Shown here one piece after another: positions 1-10,400 of a stretch of 37,562 nucleotides of DNA. How positions within the stretch are numbered: the first letter of the stretch is position 1; each line of letters opens with the position of its first letter. This DNA is from Candidatus Brevefilum sp. (GTDB lineage: Bacteria > Chloroflexota > Anaerolineae > Anaerolineales > Anaerolineaceae): positions 1 to 37,562 of the forward strand of contig JARGGB010000029.1 in the NCBI GenBank assembly GCA_029210815.1. The letters are read 5' to 3'. The notes under the pieces were generated by a model. That model worked only from the letters and a program-made list of their open reading frames with translations. It was not told the DNA's origin and ran no database searches. The translations under genes were made by a program, and so were the position numbers.

Positions 1-414
1 ACTGATTCTGTCGATCATTTGATCGTGATGCTCTTGCTCTCTTACATATTTTGCGATCGTCGCTTCGTTCAAACCCACTGTACTGACATAATATCCTCGC
101 GACCAAAAGTGTCGATTCCCAAATTTATATCTAAGATTCGCATGCCGATCAAAGATCATCATGGCACTTTTCCCTTTCAGATATCCCATGAAACTTGATA
201 CGCTTAATTTTGGGGGTATTGACACTACCATATGTACATGATCTATCATTGCATTCCCCTCGATTATCTCTACCCCCTTCCATTTACATAGATCTTTCAG
301 TATCTCTACTATGTCCTTCTTGATTTCGTTATAGATGATTTTTCGCCGATATTTCGGCGTAAATACGATGTGATATTTACACATCCACTTTGTATGTGCT
401 AAACTCTTAGCCAT
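1..414 (-). CDS. tnpA: IS200/IS605-family Y1 transposase TnpA, 3' end outside window
   Basis: Reading leftward from the ATG at 412-414, 138 codons run open to the window edge. Members of the IS200 group are usually about 150 aa, so only the last residues are missing. The N-terminus carries the family hallmark of a K-Y-H-I-V-F-T-P-K-Y-R-R-K run. The metal-binding HUH motif is H59-V-H61 within MIDHVHMVV, and the likely nucleophile is Tyr123 in the Y-x-x-x-Q motif (YVREQ). TnpA of this type is a dimeric single-strand transposase that cuts and joins hairpin-flanked ends through a phosphotyrosine link. No TnpB gene is visible, which fits the IS200 (tnpA-only) group. The frame is intact throughout, so the element may be active or recently active. 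Confidence 0.93.
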   Translation of the reverse strand, partial: MAKSLAHTKWMCKYHIVFTPKYRRKIIYNEIKKDIVEILKDLCKWKGVEIIEGNAMIDHVHMVVSIPPKLSVSSFMGYLKGKSAMMIFDRHANLRYKFGNRHFWSRGYYVSTVGLNEATIAKYVREQEHHDQMIDRIS

Positions 415-462
415 GGCGCTACTCCTCTGTTCTATGTCGGCTTGAACTACCTTCATTTTACA

Positions 463-521
463 GGGAGTAGCTCCCTCGCTATAAGCTGCTGTCCGTCCAC
501 CCGCATAGCGGGCGGTTTTTT
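463..521. other. Hairpins of the IS200-type element end, upstream of tnpA
   Basis: Two stems lie just upstream of tnpA. GGGAG (463-467) pairs with CTCCC (471-475) around a 3-base loop. A longer one pairs 497-504 with 508-515 (8 bp with one G-T wobble, loop ATA) and is followed on the plus strand by six T residues (516-521). In IS200 elements the end hairpin is the TnpA recognition structure, and it also blocks transcription entering from outside. The T run fits the second role. The exact element boundary and target tetranucleotide cannot be fixed from this window alone. Confidence 0.6.
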
Positions 522-564
522 GTTTCGGGCCTTCCGCCCTCAACTTGCTCAAGCATTAAACAGA

Positions 565-593
565 AAAGGGGCTGTCGACGTGACAGCCCCTTT
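565..593 (-). terminator. Strong intrinsic terminator after the first S8 peptidase
   Basis: A perfect 12-bp stem (565-576 with 582-593, loop of 5) sits 19 bases beyond the stop codon of the 2214-aa peptidase. Because the stem starts and ends with A/T runs it could work in both directions, but only the minus-strand gene needs it. Confidence 0.85.
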
Positions 594-611
594 ATGACTA
601 GAGAATAATCT

Positions 612-3600
612 TTAGCGAAGCGTAATAGGCAGATAGATTTTCACAAGAGGATGAACAGTAATGTATACAGTTGCCGTATCATACAACTCAGCACGTGATG
701 GCGTGGAAAGCATGAAATATTCAAAGCTGTCTACACCAAAGAAATTCGTGTCAGGCATATAAGTAAATGATCCGTCCGCATTCAAAACAAGATCACCGTG
801 GACAGGTTCAGTCTTAATATCCACATTAAACTGATCTGTTGGATCAGCATCTGAATCATTTTCCAAAACGCCAGGTGCTTCAACGACCAACTGAACATTC
901 ATATCGGTCTCATAGTAATCATCTACAGCCTGCGGCCCATCATTGACCGGTATTACCTCGATTGTGATGGTAGCTATATTTGAATCATACATACCATCAT
1001 TGACCTGGAAGGTAAAGCTATCTGTACCGTACCAATCCAAATCAGGCGTGTAGACCAAATCCGGTGCTGTACCGCTGAGAGATCCATTTTCAGGCTGAGT
1101 AACAATTGTCCAAACTTGCGGACCAGGTGTGATGTAATCTGCTGTCAGGGTGATATCCAAAGGCGTATCTTCATTCGTTGTGAGACTCTGATCGTCAGCG
1201 ACAGGTTTTGTATTAACAGTGATATAAACCGTTGCTGTATCGACATAATCACCCAATATCTCCGGGGGTAACCCAAGCAAATTATAGGTAAAGCTATCTT
1301 CGCCCAGGAAGTCCTCATCCGGCGTGTAGCTGAAGGACCCATCCTTATTCAAAACAACCAAACCATGTTCAGGTTCATCAAGCAGATCTGCAATAAGGGT
1401 GTCCAGAGGATCATCGTCCGTATCATTTTCAAGCACACCCGGTGCAGGAACAACCAGTTCTGTATTTTCATCCGCCTCATAATAATCATCCGTTGCTTGA
1501 GGTGGATAATTTACAGACGTCACTTCGATGCTTACCGTGGCAATATTGCTGTCCACGACGCCATCGGTCGCCTTGAAGGTAAAGCTGTCCATGCCGTAGT
1601 AATCTTCATCCGGCACATAGGTTAAGACCGGCAGATCACCCTCATCATACTCAAGTGTGCCATGCATCGGCTCATCCACGATCATGTATGTCAACGGGTC
1701 ACCTTCGGGATCCACAGCTTCCAGTGTAATCTCAAGGGGTACGTCCTCAGGTGTCGTCAAAGTCTGATCAAATGCCTCAGGCGCTGGGATAACATGCAGC
1801 GTAACGGGTACTTCCAAAGCAGAGGCAGGTGGGTTGTTTACCTTGAGTGTTGCGTAGTAATCACCCATTTCTAAGCCAGTGGCGTCAAAGTTAACATCCA
1901 CGTCCAGTGTAGAATCGCCATCCACAGTACCAGAAATTGGATCTTCTGATAACCATGGAACATCTCCGCCGAGTTCAACATTCAACGTTATATCGTCGAT
2001 AAAGAAGTTCCCATTTCCTACAGTCACGGAATTGAACTTAACAACATGCGAACTACCATCAGCATAAGCTGAGACATCGACATTAATTTCTCGATAGCCG
2101 AGCACATCACAGGCATCATCAGTGCCATCCGTTCGCCAGAGTTCAACATCATCAATTAAGAGCGCAAGGTAGTTACTGGTACCGCCATCGCCGCATACTG
2201 CCTGTTCAACGAAGAAATTCATATTCGCTTCACCAGGTGGAATCACGACTTCTTGCGAAACATAACCTGTGTCACCAGCCGCTGCACCACCAAACCAGGA
2301 CCATACCAAGCCCGTATTCGGACCAGTGCCTGTGCCTAAACCGCAATCAGCTTCTATACATAGGGGTGTACCATAAGTCGCGGAATATTCATCCCAGTAA
2401 GGATTGGGCGTGTATTCTTCAAAACTTGGATCCAGGATCACCTGTTCAGCCGTTAGTTCAGCTGCAGGACCGGTTGCTGGCATTTCAAAAAGTTCAAAGG
2501 TCGCATCACCAGCACCAGTGTTAACCAGCGAAAGCACCTGTGTTGCAGTCAAATCAGGACCTAACCATTGTTCCATACTTTCAGGATCAACTGTCAAACA
2601 AGGCGCTAACAATCGCAGTTCGACATCTGTAACAAGATCCGAATCCTCAGCCAGTTCCAAATCTTCAACAACCATCGTCTCGTATCCATCAAGTGAGACT
2701 TCGATATCATAGGTTCCGGCAATTATCGACCAGGAATATTCACCATCAGGACCAGAGGTCAGATTTGCAACCAGGGTTCCTGAATCATCATAAATCTCTA
2801 TAGTTGCACCTTCAACTGGCATGGGGTTAAGGTCGCAGGCTTCAAGACCGTAGACAGTTCCCTTCAGAGTCCCCCAGGTAGCCGGACGTGTCAGATGCAA
2901 TGTTACATCAATATTTTCATAAACATAAGGTGTATTGTGCTGGACTAAAAGCTCAGCCAAATAATCACCTGGCTGCTCCAGAGTTGATGGATCGAGCGTC
3001 ACTGTAACCTCTACAGATCCATCTGGATCAACCGTACCGCTGACCGGCTCCTCAGACAGCCAGACCACATCGCCGCCGCCTGCAGACCCCATCCCTCGGA
3101 CCATCCAATTGCCGGGGAAATACGCATCAATCAAAGTCCACTCTTCATCAGGGGGTAATGCAAGATCTGCTGGAGGTGGAGAGTTTGACCACCAACCCGC
3201 CCATGAGCGTTCGTTTGTAGTAGTCTCGTCAATCGCCGCTGGGAAATAAGCAACACCCGGTGTCTCCATAGCAACAACACCAATTAAAACATCACCCGGG
3301 CCGCTCATCAGAACACCCTCAGTAAGCGTGTAATTATTCCAGGAAGACACAGCCTGAACTGTTGTAGGCAAACTCATCAGCAAATTCGAACCCACAGCGG
3401 GATCCGAATTACCTGAAGTGTTTTCGTAAACAGCAATGACAATCTCATCGCCTGCAGTGACTGTGTCATCAAAGTAAATCTGAACATCAGTCAAGGTGAA
3501 TGGGAAAGCACTGGGATCGGGGGTAAAGCGGTTCAGGTAGATAAACTCTGATGTTCCGCCAATGCCAATATTGTTCTCAACGGTGCCGTCGTCTAATATC

Positions 3601-6600
3601 AGCTCAACATCCGCATTAATTACAGCTTGCGGAGAGGTCTCCTTGCCTTTATTGTCTCGGCCTTCAGCAGCCTGTAATCGAACATCCTCTTTAGTAACGA
3701 TTGTCGCACGATTTACTTCAGGCTTATAACCAAACAGAGGCTGATACCCACCATCTTTTTCAAACAACTCAAAATCTGCTGAACCTGAGCCATCATTGCT
3801 GATCGTCAGTGTTTCATCATGCGGCGCATCCTCCATGCCCATCGTCACTTCGAAACTTGTGGGGTCAAAGAGCAGGTAGCCGGTACCCAGGTAGAAATCT
3901 TGCTGAGTCACTGCATTCTGTACCACACTGACCGTTTGAACATCATCAGAATAATTGACCATTGAGGCTGTAAATTCTACATCCTCTGGGTCATCTATTG
4001 TGGGCTGAAATACCCAGTACAAACCTTCGTTTGCAGGGTCGCTGGCATTTTCTATTGTCTGTACTGCAGCGTCAGCGCTGATAACATCTGCGCCAACAAG
4101 AGGCATTAATGAATTGTCATCGTACACAAAGCCAGCGACGACACCACCCGGGATAACAACACAATCCGGGGCAATGACAACAGGTTCAGACACCGTAACA
4201 GCCACATCATCAATATACCAACCTGGATAATTAACTGAACTATCACTACGCATAAAGAAACGGAACTGGAAATCGCTGACAGCATAACTGGAGTCCAATT
4301 GTAATGATTTTGGCGTCCAGGTCATCACGTCACCAAACTTCTCCCAGGCATTATCCCAGGTTGCGCCGCCGTCTTTTGTAACCTCAACCGCACCCCAATC
4401 CCAAGTATTACTCTCGGAGTCCATCCAATGAACAAAGGAAAGCGTGGGTGCTAAACCAGAATAACTGCTCAAATCAATCACTGGTGAAGTCAGGTAGCTT
4501 GCTTCACTATTGTTGTAGTTCCCAGCCAGGTTTGTTGCCCAAACATACGGACCAGAATAAGCTGCTTCTGGACCGGTTGTGGGTACACCCCACTCCCAGG
4601 TGGCATTTACACCAGAAACCGTGAAACCACCATCATCCGTATCAAAATCGGTTGCGAAGACTTCTGTTGGCGCAGGAACGGGGAGCTCAATAATGCCAAC
4701 ATCATCTATGTACCAGCCTTCATATTGGATAGAACTATCACTCTTGAAATAGAAGCGGAACTGGAAATCAGCGACGTTATAAGAGGGATTCAAGGCAACG
4801 GTTTGTTGATTGAAGGCTGTATCACTGACACCGCCAACAGGTCCCCAGACCACATCCCAGGTTGCACCGCTGTCTTTGGTCACATCCAGACGCGCCCAAT
4901 CATAGCTTACGCTCTCAATGTGCTTCCAATCCCACCATTGGATCGCCGGGGTGTCTGTGCCATAACCACTCAAATCAATCGCCGGGGACTCAATCCAACC
5001 CAATTCACTGGCGTTGTAATTCCCTGAGGGGTTCGTCGCCAGGCCTTTAGTGCCGCTGTGGCCTTCTCCAGGACCGTTGGTGAAATCACCCCAGGCAAAA
5101 CTGGTCGTACCGCCGGTTACAAAACCGCCGTCATCCTGCTCAAAATTCCAGAAGAAATCATAATCCGGCTCATACCCGGGTGCACTACATCCGCCAGCAG
5201 GAAGGTAAAGCGTGTAATCCTGTGCAATGGGATCTGAGTCAGGCGTGAATGTTTCAACAAGGGTTTCATAACCCATTGGTACACCAGCTACACTGACGGC
5301 ATATTCCTGCCCAAGATAAAGCTCGACTTCATATTCACCTGTGAATGGATCGGTGTAAAATGTTTCAGAAAAACCTGGCGCAGCAAAGGTCAGGCTGGCA
5401 TATAAAGGATAGCCGTGTGAGACGCCACCTTCAATACCACCATCATAAACAATACCCGAAACGATTGCGGTCGCTAATTCGACAAGGGCAAAGTCTTGTG
5501 TAACTGTCGCTTCCGATTCCACAACAACACCTGTTGCAGTCATTGAGGTGTAACCGAATTTAGTCACGGTAATGTCATAGGTGTCGGCATAAACTGCAGC
5601 GGAATAGGTTCCGGAGGCGTTTGTGTAAACAGTTCGGTTATTGTCGGGGTCCGTGCTGCTGGTGATTTCAACCATAGCACCAGGTAAAGGTTCTAATGTA
5701 AGGCTGTCAGTCACTGTACCTTGCAGGGTGCTGTCACCGCACAATCCTGCCGCGGCTTCAACTGCTGCCAGGGCATCAATTTCACCCCAACCTGAAGCAA
5801 AGTTCGGGAAGTTTGTTGGTGTATCATCCGAACCATCATTATAAACAATATCAACCGCTGTTTCCTCAATCAGGTTTTCAGTGGTGGCATAATCGCCCAC
5901 CAAACATGGTGCTGCCTGCCAGATCAGGGCGACAAGACCCGTAACATGCGGCGCCGCCATTGACGTGCCGCTCCAACCATCCTGGTATTCTGAATCACTG
6001 CCAGGTGTTGAAGAACGAATGCTTGTGCCTGGCGCAATGAATTGGGGCTTCATCGTGCTGAAGCCATCCGTTGGGTTAATTGTGTCAGGGTTATCTGTGG
6101 GTCCCCAGTTAGAGAAAGTGGCATACTGACCGTTATCGGTACCGGATGCACCCACACCGCTAACATTACCAGATCTTGCTGGGTTTCCAACCGTGTTCAA
6201 ACCGGGAGGATTTGAATAGCCGCAGTTACTAGCATTCCCATTTGAAAAGACCGGGTAGGTTCCAACGGCATGCCAGGCATCAATCACATCAGCATACCAG
6301 GGGTCATAGGTTTGTCCACAATCACCCCAAGAGTTGTTGACGACATTAGGCCGCATATCCGGATCAGGGTTTTCACCAGCCAGATCCGTCGGTGCAGCCA
6401 TCCACTGCCCACATCCCAATAAAGCTGCGTCCGGACAGCTGCCGTCAGGACATCCTGCGCAGGCGATCCAATCCGCATCTGGAGCAATACCAATCTGGTT
6501 TGCGCCGCCGTCATCACCGACCATGGTCCCCATGGTGTGGGTACCGTGACCGTTACCATCCCGGGGTTCATCGTCTGTTAAATCTATAGGGTTAAACCAG

Positions 6601-7256
6601 TTATAGTTGTGATCAAAAGTACCCCCATTATTACCGCGATATTCATCAACTAAAGCCTCATGTGTATAACGCACACCCGTGTCAACATTCGCAACAACCA
6701 GACCTTCGCCAGTAATGCCCATCGCCCAAACATCATCGGCATTCACATGAGAAATGTTGGGCTCAATAGCATTAATGCCATAATCCAGCGAAGCTGCACT
6801 TTTATCCGGTTCGTACAGGATATATTCCTTACGGGGACGAATGGCTTCGATCTCCGCAAAACCCAACAAGCCGTTGAGAACATTGATATCTGAGCTTTCA
6901 ACGAGAATGGTGTTCTTAATCCAGAAAGATTGAAACTTAACATCCGCACCACTCAGGTAATTCGCCACATCCGCCTGGGAAGCGCTGGCTGTTTTATTGA
7001 GCTGCTCGTATACAAACCATCCCCGCTCAGACCAATCCATTGAATATGCCGCAGATAAATCAGGCACATCTTTGAAGTCAATCCAGTAACTTGTGGTGCC
7101 TGCTGCCTCAATTTCCTGAAGAACTTGGGGGTCAACCGTTACTGAACCCTGAGGTTCAGAACTTTGCGCTGCGACAGTCAAGGGCGCTGTTGAAGGCAAT
7201 AACAAGCCAAGGATCAACATCACTGCAAAAAACTTAAAATATATTTTTTTGGACAT
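612..7256 (-). CDS. Giant secreted S8 (subtilisin-like) serine peptidase, bacillopeptidase F-like, with multi-domain C-terminus
   Basis: This is an extracellular endopeptidase of 2214 aa. Domains in order: signal peptide (1 to about 30); I9-like inhibitor propeptide (about 50-145); S8 catalytic domain (about 180-505) with D192 (VDTG), H237 (GHGTH), oxyanion N341 and nucleophile S432 (GTSMAAP); a carboxypeptidase-regulatory-like domain (about 511-595); two tandem jelly-roll/MAM-like domains (about 701-857 and 866-1022) that share the pattern NYN-x-SE, SP-x-IDLS, GATWD, FQFRF and GWYIDDV; further CarboxypepD-reg and choice-of-anchor-like segments; and four alternating cadherin/Ig-like modules (1828-2205). 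It ends in K-I-Y-L-P-I-T-L-R. The ATG is preceded at good distance by AGGAG. All catalytic residues are present, so it is expected to be active. Its substrate is unknown. The downstream-facing neighbour is a second subtilase with the same kind of tail. Confidence 0.93.
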   Translation of the reverse strand: MSKKIYFKFFAVMLILGLLLPSTAPLTVAAQSSEPQGSVTVDPQVLQEIEAAGTTSYWIDFKDVPDLSAAYSMDWSERGWFVYEQLNKTASASQADVANYLSGADVKFQSFWIKNTILVESSDINVLNGLLGFAEIEAIRPRKEYILYEPDKSAASLDYGINAIEPNISHVNADDVWAMGITGEGLVVANVDTGVRYTHEALVDEYRGNNGGTFDHNYNWFNPIDLTDDEPRDGNGHGTHTMGTMVGDDGGANQIGIAPDADWIACAGCPDGSCPDAALLGCGQWMAAPTDLAGENPDPDMRPNVVNNSWGDCGQTYDPWYADVIDAWHAVGTYPVFSNGNASNCGYSNPPGLNTVGNPARSGNVSGVGASGTDNGQYATFSNWGPTDNPDTINPTDGFSTMKPQFIAPGTSIRSSTPGSDSEYQDGWSGTSMAAPHVTGLVALIWQAAPCLVGDYATTENLIEETAVDIVYNDGSDDTPTNFPNFASGWGEIDALAAVEAAAGLCGDSTLQGTVTDSLTLEPLPGAMVEITSSTDPDNNRTVYTNASGTYSAAVYADTYDITVTKFGYTSMTATGVVVESEATVTQDFALVELATAIVSGIVYDGGIEGGVSHGYPLYASLTFAAPGFSETFYTDPFTGEYEVELYLGQEYAVSVAGVPMGYETLVETFTPDSDPIAQDYTLYLPAGGCSAPGYEPDYDFFWNFEQDDGGFVTGGTTSFAWGDFTNGPGEGHSGTKGLATNPSGNYNASELGWIESPAIDLSGYGTDTPAIQWWDWKHIESVSYDWARLDVTKDSGATWDVVWGPVGGVSDTAFNQQTVALNPSYNVADFQFRFYFKSDSSIQYEGWYIDDVGIIELPVPAPTEVFATDFDTDDGGFTVSGVNATWEWGVPTTGPEAAYSGPYVWATNLAGNYNNSEASYLTSPVIDLSSYSGLAPTLSFVHWMDSESNTWDWGAVEVTKDGGATWDNAWEKFGDVMTWTPKSLQLDSSYAVSDFQFRFFMRSDSSVNYPGWYIDDVAVTVSEPVVIAPDCVVIPGGVVAGFVYDDNSLMPLVGADVISADAAVQTIENASDPANEGLYWVFQPTIDDPEDVEFTASMVNYSDDVQTVSVVQNAVTQQDFYLGTGYLLFDPTSFEVTMGMEDAPHDETLTISNDGSGSADFELFEKDGGYQPLFGYKPEVNRATIVTKEDVRLQAAEGRDNKGKETSPQAVINADVELILDDGTVENNIGIGGTSEFIYLNRFTPDPSAFPFTLTDVQIYFDDTVTAGDEIVIAVYENTSGNSDPAVGSNLLMSLPTTVQAVSSWNNYTLTEGVLMSGPGDVLIGVVAMETPGVAYFPAAIDETTTNERSWAGWWSNSPPPADLALPPDEEWTLIDAYFPGNWMVRGMGSAGGGDVVWLSEEPVSGTVDPDGSVEVTVTLDPSTLEQPGDYLAELLVQHNTPYVYENIDVTLHLTRPATWGTLKGTVYGLEACDLNPMPVEGATIEIYDDSGTLVANLTSGPDGEYSWSIIAGTYDIEVSLDGYETMVVEDLELAEDSDLVTDVELRLLAPCLTVDPESMEQWLGPDLTATQVLSLVNTGAGDATFELFEMPATGPAAELTAEQVILDPSFEEYTPNPYWDEYSATYGTPLCIEADCGLGTGTGPNTGLVWSWFGGAAAGDTGYVSQEVVIPPGEANMNFFVEQAVCGDGGTSNYLALLIDDVELWRTDGTDDACDVLGYREINVDVSAYADGSSHVVKFNSVTVGNGNFFIDDITLNVELGGDVPWLSEDPISGTVDGDSTLDVDVNFDATGLEMGDYYATLKVNNPPASALEVPVTLHVIPAPEAFDQTLTTPEDVPLEITLEAVDPEGDPLTYMIVDEPMHGTLEYDEGDLPVLTYVPDEDYYGMDSFTFKATDGVVDSNIATVSIEVTSVNYPPQATDDYYEADENTELVVPAPGVLENDTDDDPLDTLIADLLDEPEHGLVVLNKDGSFSYTPDEDFLGEDSFTYNLLGLPPEILGDYVDTATVYITVNTKPVADDQSLTTNEDTPLDITLTADYITPGPQVWTIVTQPENGSLSGTAPDLVYTPDLDWYGTDSFTFQVNDGMYDSNIATITIEVIPVNDGPQAVDDYYETDMNVQLVVEAPGVLENDSDADPTDQFNVDIKTEPVHGDLVLNADGSFTYMPDTNFFGVDSFEYFMLSTPSRAELYDTATVYITVHPLVKIYLPITLR

Positions 7257-7318
7257 ACTTTCTCCTTAGTTTAACTAACTAAAAATCTGTTTGAATATTG
7301 GGTGTGAATATAAAAATC

Positions 7319-7348
7319 CCTATACCTGATTCCTCCATTCTTTGACAA
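7319..7348 (-). promoter_or_regulatory. Candidate promoter of the 2214-aa S8 peptidase
   Basis: On the minus strand TTGTCA (-35, 7343-7348) and TATAGG (-10, 7319-7324) are 18 bp apart. Transcription would start near 7312 and leave a leader of about 55 bases before the ATG at 7256. It lies after the terminator of the upstream peptidase, so the two peptidase genes are probably transcribed separately. The match is by eye only. Confidence 0.4.
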
Positions 7349-7389
7349 ATCCCTGTTTTGTTAACTTTATTAATTATCAAAAGTGTTTA

Positions 7390-7422
7390 GAGAGTCCGCC
7401 TTCGCAAACACGGCAGACTCTC
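7390..7422 (-). terminator. Terminator after the second S8 peptidase
   Basis: An 11-bp stem with one mismatch (7390-7400 with 7412-7422, loop of 11) starts 15 bases beyond the stop codon at 7438. The T tract on the minus strand is weak (a run of four about 8 bases after the stem). Confidence 0.6.
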
Positions 7423-7437
7423 CAAAATTAAATCGAA

Positions 7438-10400
7438 TTATTTGAGCATCAAAGGCAGATAGATAATCGCCTCAGGATTAACCTTAATAGTCACAGTTGC
7501 CATATCCACCAATTCTTGCTGTCGCTCTGGGGCTGGAATACCCATCATCAGGTAACCGAAGCTGTCCATACCAAAGAAACCAGGATCAGGCATATAAGTA
7601 AAGGAACCATCCGTGTTGAATTCCAGGGTACCATGCTCAGGAAGATGCGTTTCATCCAGGTCTGCGTAAATACCGTCAGTCGGATCAGCATCAAAATCAT
7701 TCTCCAAAACACCCGGTGCAGGTACCTCTAAAAGCACACCATGGTCAGTCTCATAATAATCATCGACAGCCTGAGGTGAATCGTTAATATTTATAACCTC
7801 GATGGTGATAGTCCCAACCTCACTAATAAGATAACCGTCACTTACTGTGAATGTAAAGCTGTCAGGACCATAGTAATCTGGGTCAGGCGTGTAGGTCAGA
7901 TCAGGGGCTGTGCCGCTCAGGGTGCCATGCGCAGGATCGGTTACATCCCAGGTTAAAGTGCCGGGATAAATATCATCCGCTGTTAAGGTGATAGCAAGCG
8001 GTGTTTCCTCAAGTGTCTCAAGGATTTGATCATGAACAATTGGCATGTCGTTGACCATAAACTCAACTGATGTTTGTTCTTCATCCATACCAAAGCCACT
8101 TGCTTCATGGATGGCTGTATTTTCCACAACCGATCCCCAGGTCAAGCCCGCATCCGCAGTCACATCAAAGGTAATTACAACGGGATCCGCACCTGCTTGT
8201 GTGTAATCAAAGCAGACAACGAGTCCAGCCTGAGGATTGAAATCATTATAGGCATAAGAAGTACCATTGACACCTTCATAATCCTCAACACCAACGGAGC
8301 CTTCCATACCCCAGTCGCCAACAACATTATCAAAAGCGACCATGATATCAGGAGACCCAGCAGAGGGATCAGCTTCGTAATAAGCCATGATCTCATAATC
8401 CAATGTCAAGCTGGAATCCCAGTAATCTTCGCTGTCATCAAACTCAATCAACCATCCGGAGCCAAAGGTTGCCAGGCTGACGCCCTTATTAAGCGCTGCA
8501 TCATAGGTAACCCACATATCACGCCACCAACCGGCGATCAAACCGTTCGGGAGCGTTGGGTCGGGGATATCTTGGTTGATATAACTAAACGCTAGATTTT
8601 CTGTCGACATTAAGACATAGCCATCATCAGTGAAAACACCCTGGGTCGTGGTTGGCTTACCGTAAAAATCTGTGCCCGCCATCATAGAAGCGCCGTAGGC
8701 GAAACTATCACCAGAGATACCAGATTGGGTATATATGCCGTAATCTTCCAAATTGACGTAGCCGCCAAATGGTGTATCACAGTTGGGGTCAGTCGTGTTA
8801 TCGCTCACCTGGTAGGTATACTCAATCTTGGGCATCGTACCTTCCCAATGGATAGCATCCTCAACAGGATCATATACTGCAGGAGTTGAAGAACCAACCG
8901 TTTGTAAGGAGCCTTCGACATACGTCACACCAATTGGGAGAACATCGTGAATAACATAATCCAGATCCGCACCTGTTTCATTCGGTGCAACAGTGATCAT
9001 ATAGGTCAGTGTATCCCCAATAACCGCATGGTCGGATGACACTTCTTTTGTTACATCGTCATAAGGTCGGTAAACATTCAACTCGGTTTGGCCAATATTT
9101 CCGGGGTTTTCAGCATCTGAACCCAGGCTGAACCAACCGTACCATGCTGATAAGGGCGCCATCTCAGGAATGTCCCAGATGACCTCAAGGTCAAATTCAG
9201 TTAATGCAGGAACGCTGGTTGGGCCGTTGACCTCAAAATTTGTTGAGGCAGTATCAGGAACCAGGCCGAGTGCTAATGTAATATCATCGGCAACTTCGGC
9301 ATCTCCACCCCAGTTCTGGACTAAAACCCACCAATCATAGGCAATCGGATCCGTCCAACTTAAATATTCTACGGCTGCTGGGGTAGCAGCAGAATCCCAT
9401 AATGTGGCTTCGGAAGGGATTAGGCCGAAACCATAGAACAGGTCCAAATCACTTGCAGAAGTTTCAAGCACTTCCAATACGAGACGCTTGGTGCCCTCTG
9501 GGATCGTGAAGGTTGTATACCAAACATCGTCTAAATTATCAAATGGATCACTATTAGTTGGATCGCCAGGCAGATCAAACTCATAAAGCTCCGCTTCCGT
9601 CAATCCAGCGGTTTCAACCGTCATCTCGGTGATTTCAATGGAGTAAAGATCTTCTAAAACAACACCGCCTGAATCACGATAAACTTCCTTCTTAATCAAG
9701 TCTGGCATATTTCCCGCATCAGGCATGATTGCTAGGGGGAAGCGAGCATTTGTTATTGGCGAACCAAGGCTGCCAGCCGTTAATCCACTTACTGACACAT
9801 CATCAATTTGCCACCACCAATCCCAACCTGGTGCAGTGTAATGGAAACGCAGCAAAACAGAGGCTTCTCCAGCATATGCAGTCAAGTCAACATCTTCAGT
9901 ACGTGGTCCCCGAAAATCAGCTTTTTCATAATGGAAGACGTTCGTCCACGTTGTCCCACCATCAATGCTGACATCGACATAGCCGTCATCTGCGCTTAAA
10001 AAATCATTGAAATCAGATTTAAAGGAAAGGCTGACCGAATCAAACCCTGTCAAGTCTATGGCTGGCGAGATCATCCAGGTATCCATGCCATCACCGCAAT
10101 AATCTGAATTTGCATCAGCGGCTTCACCAGCGCCACCAGTGTTGTTTGTCTCACCTGTTGACTCAGTACTCAACCATGTATCACAAGATTCAGCAGTCGC
10201 ATCAATTGTCCAATCTTCAGGCGGCCATGTTTCAAAATTTTCCGCTAAAATGCTGGTCGCTCCAGAATGAGAATCCTCCGTTGCCAATTCAATCGTAGCA
10301 AACTGCCATGTGCCAATTTCTGCATCTTCAACATTAATATCAAAATCAATGGTTTGTGTTGCACCTGGCGCCAATGTGAATACTGCTGGTGTTGGGGTAA

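Noticed and set aside
8074-8595. 173-codon open frame on the plus strand inside the second S8 peptidase gene
   Set aside because: It lies fully inside a well supported gene on the other strand and shows no domain or ribosome site.
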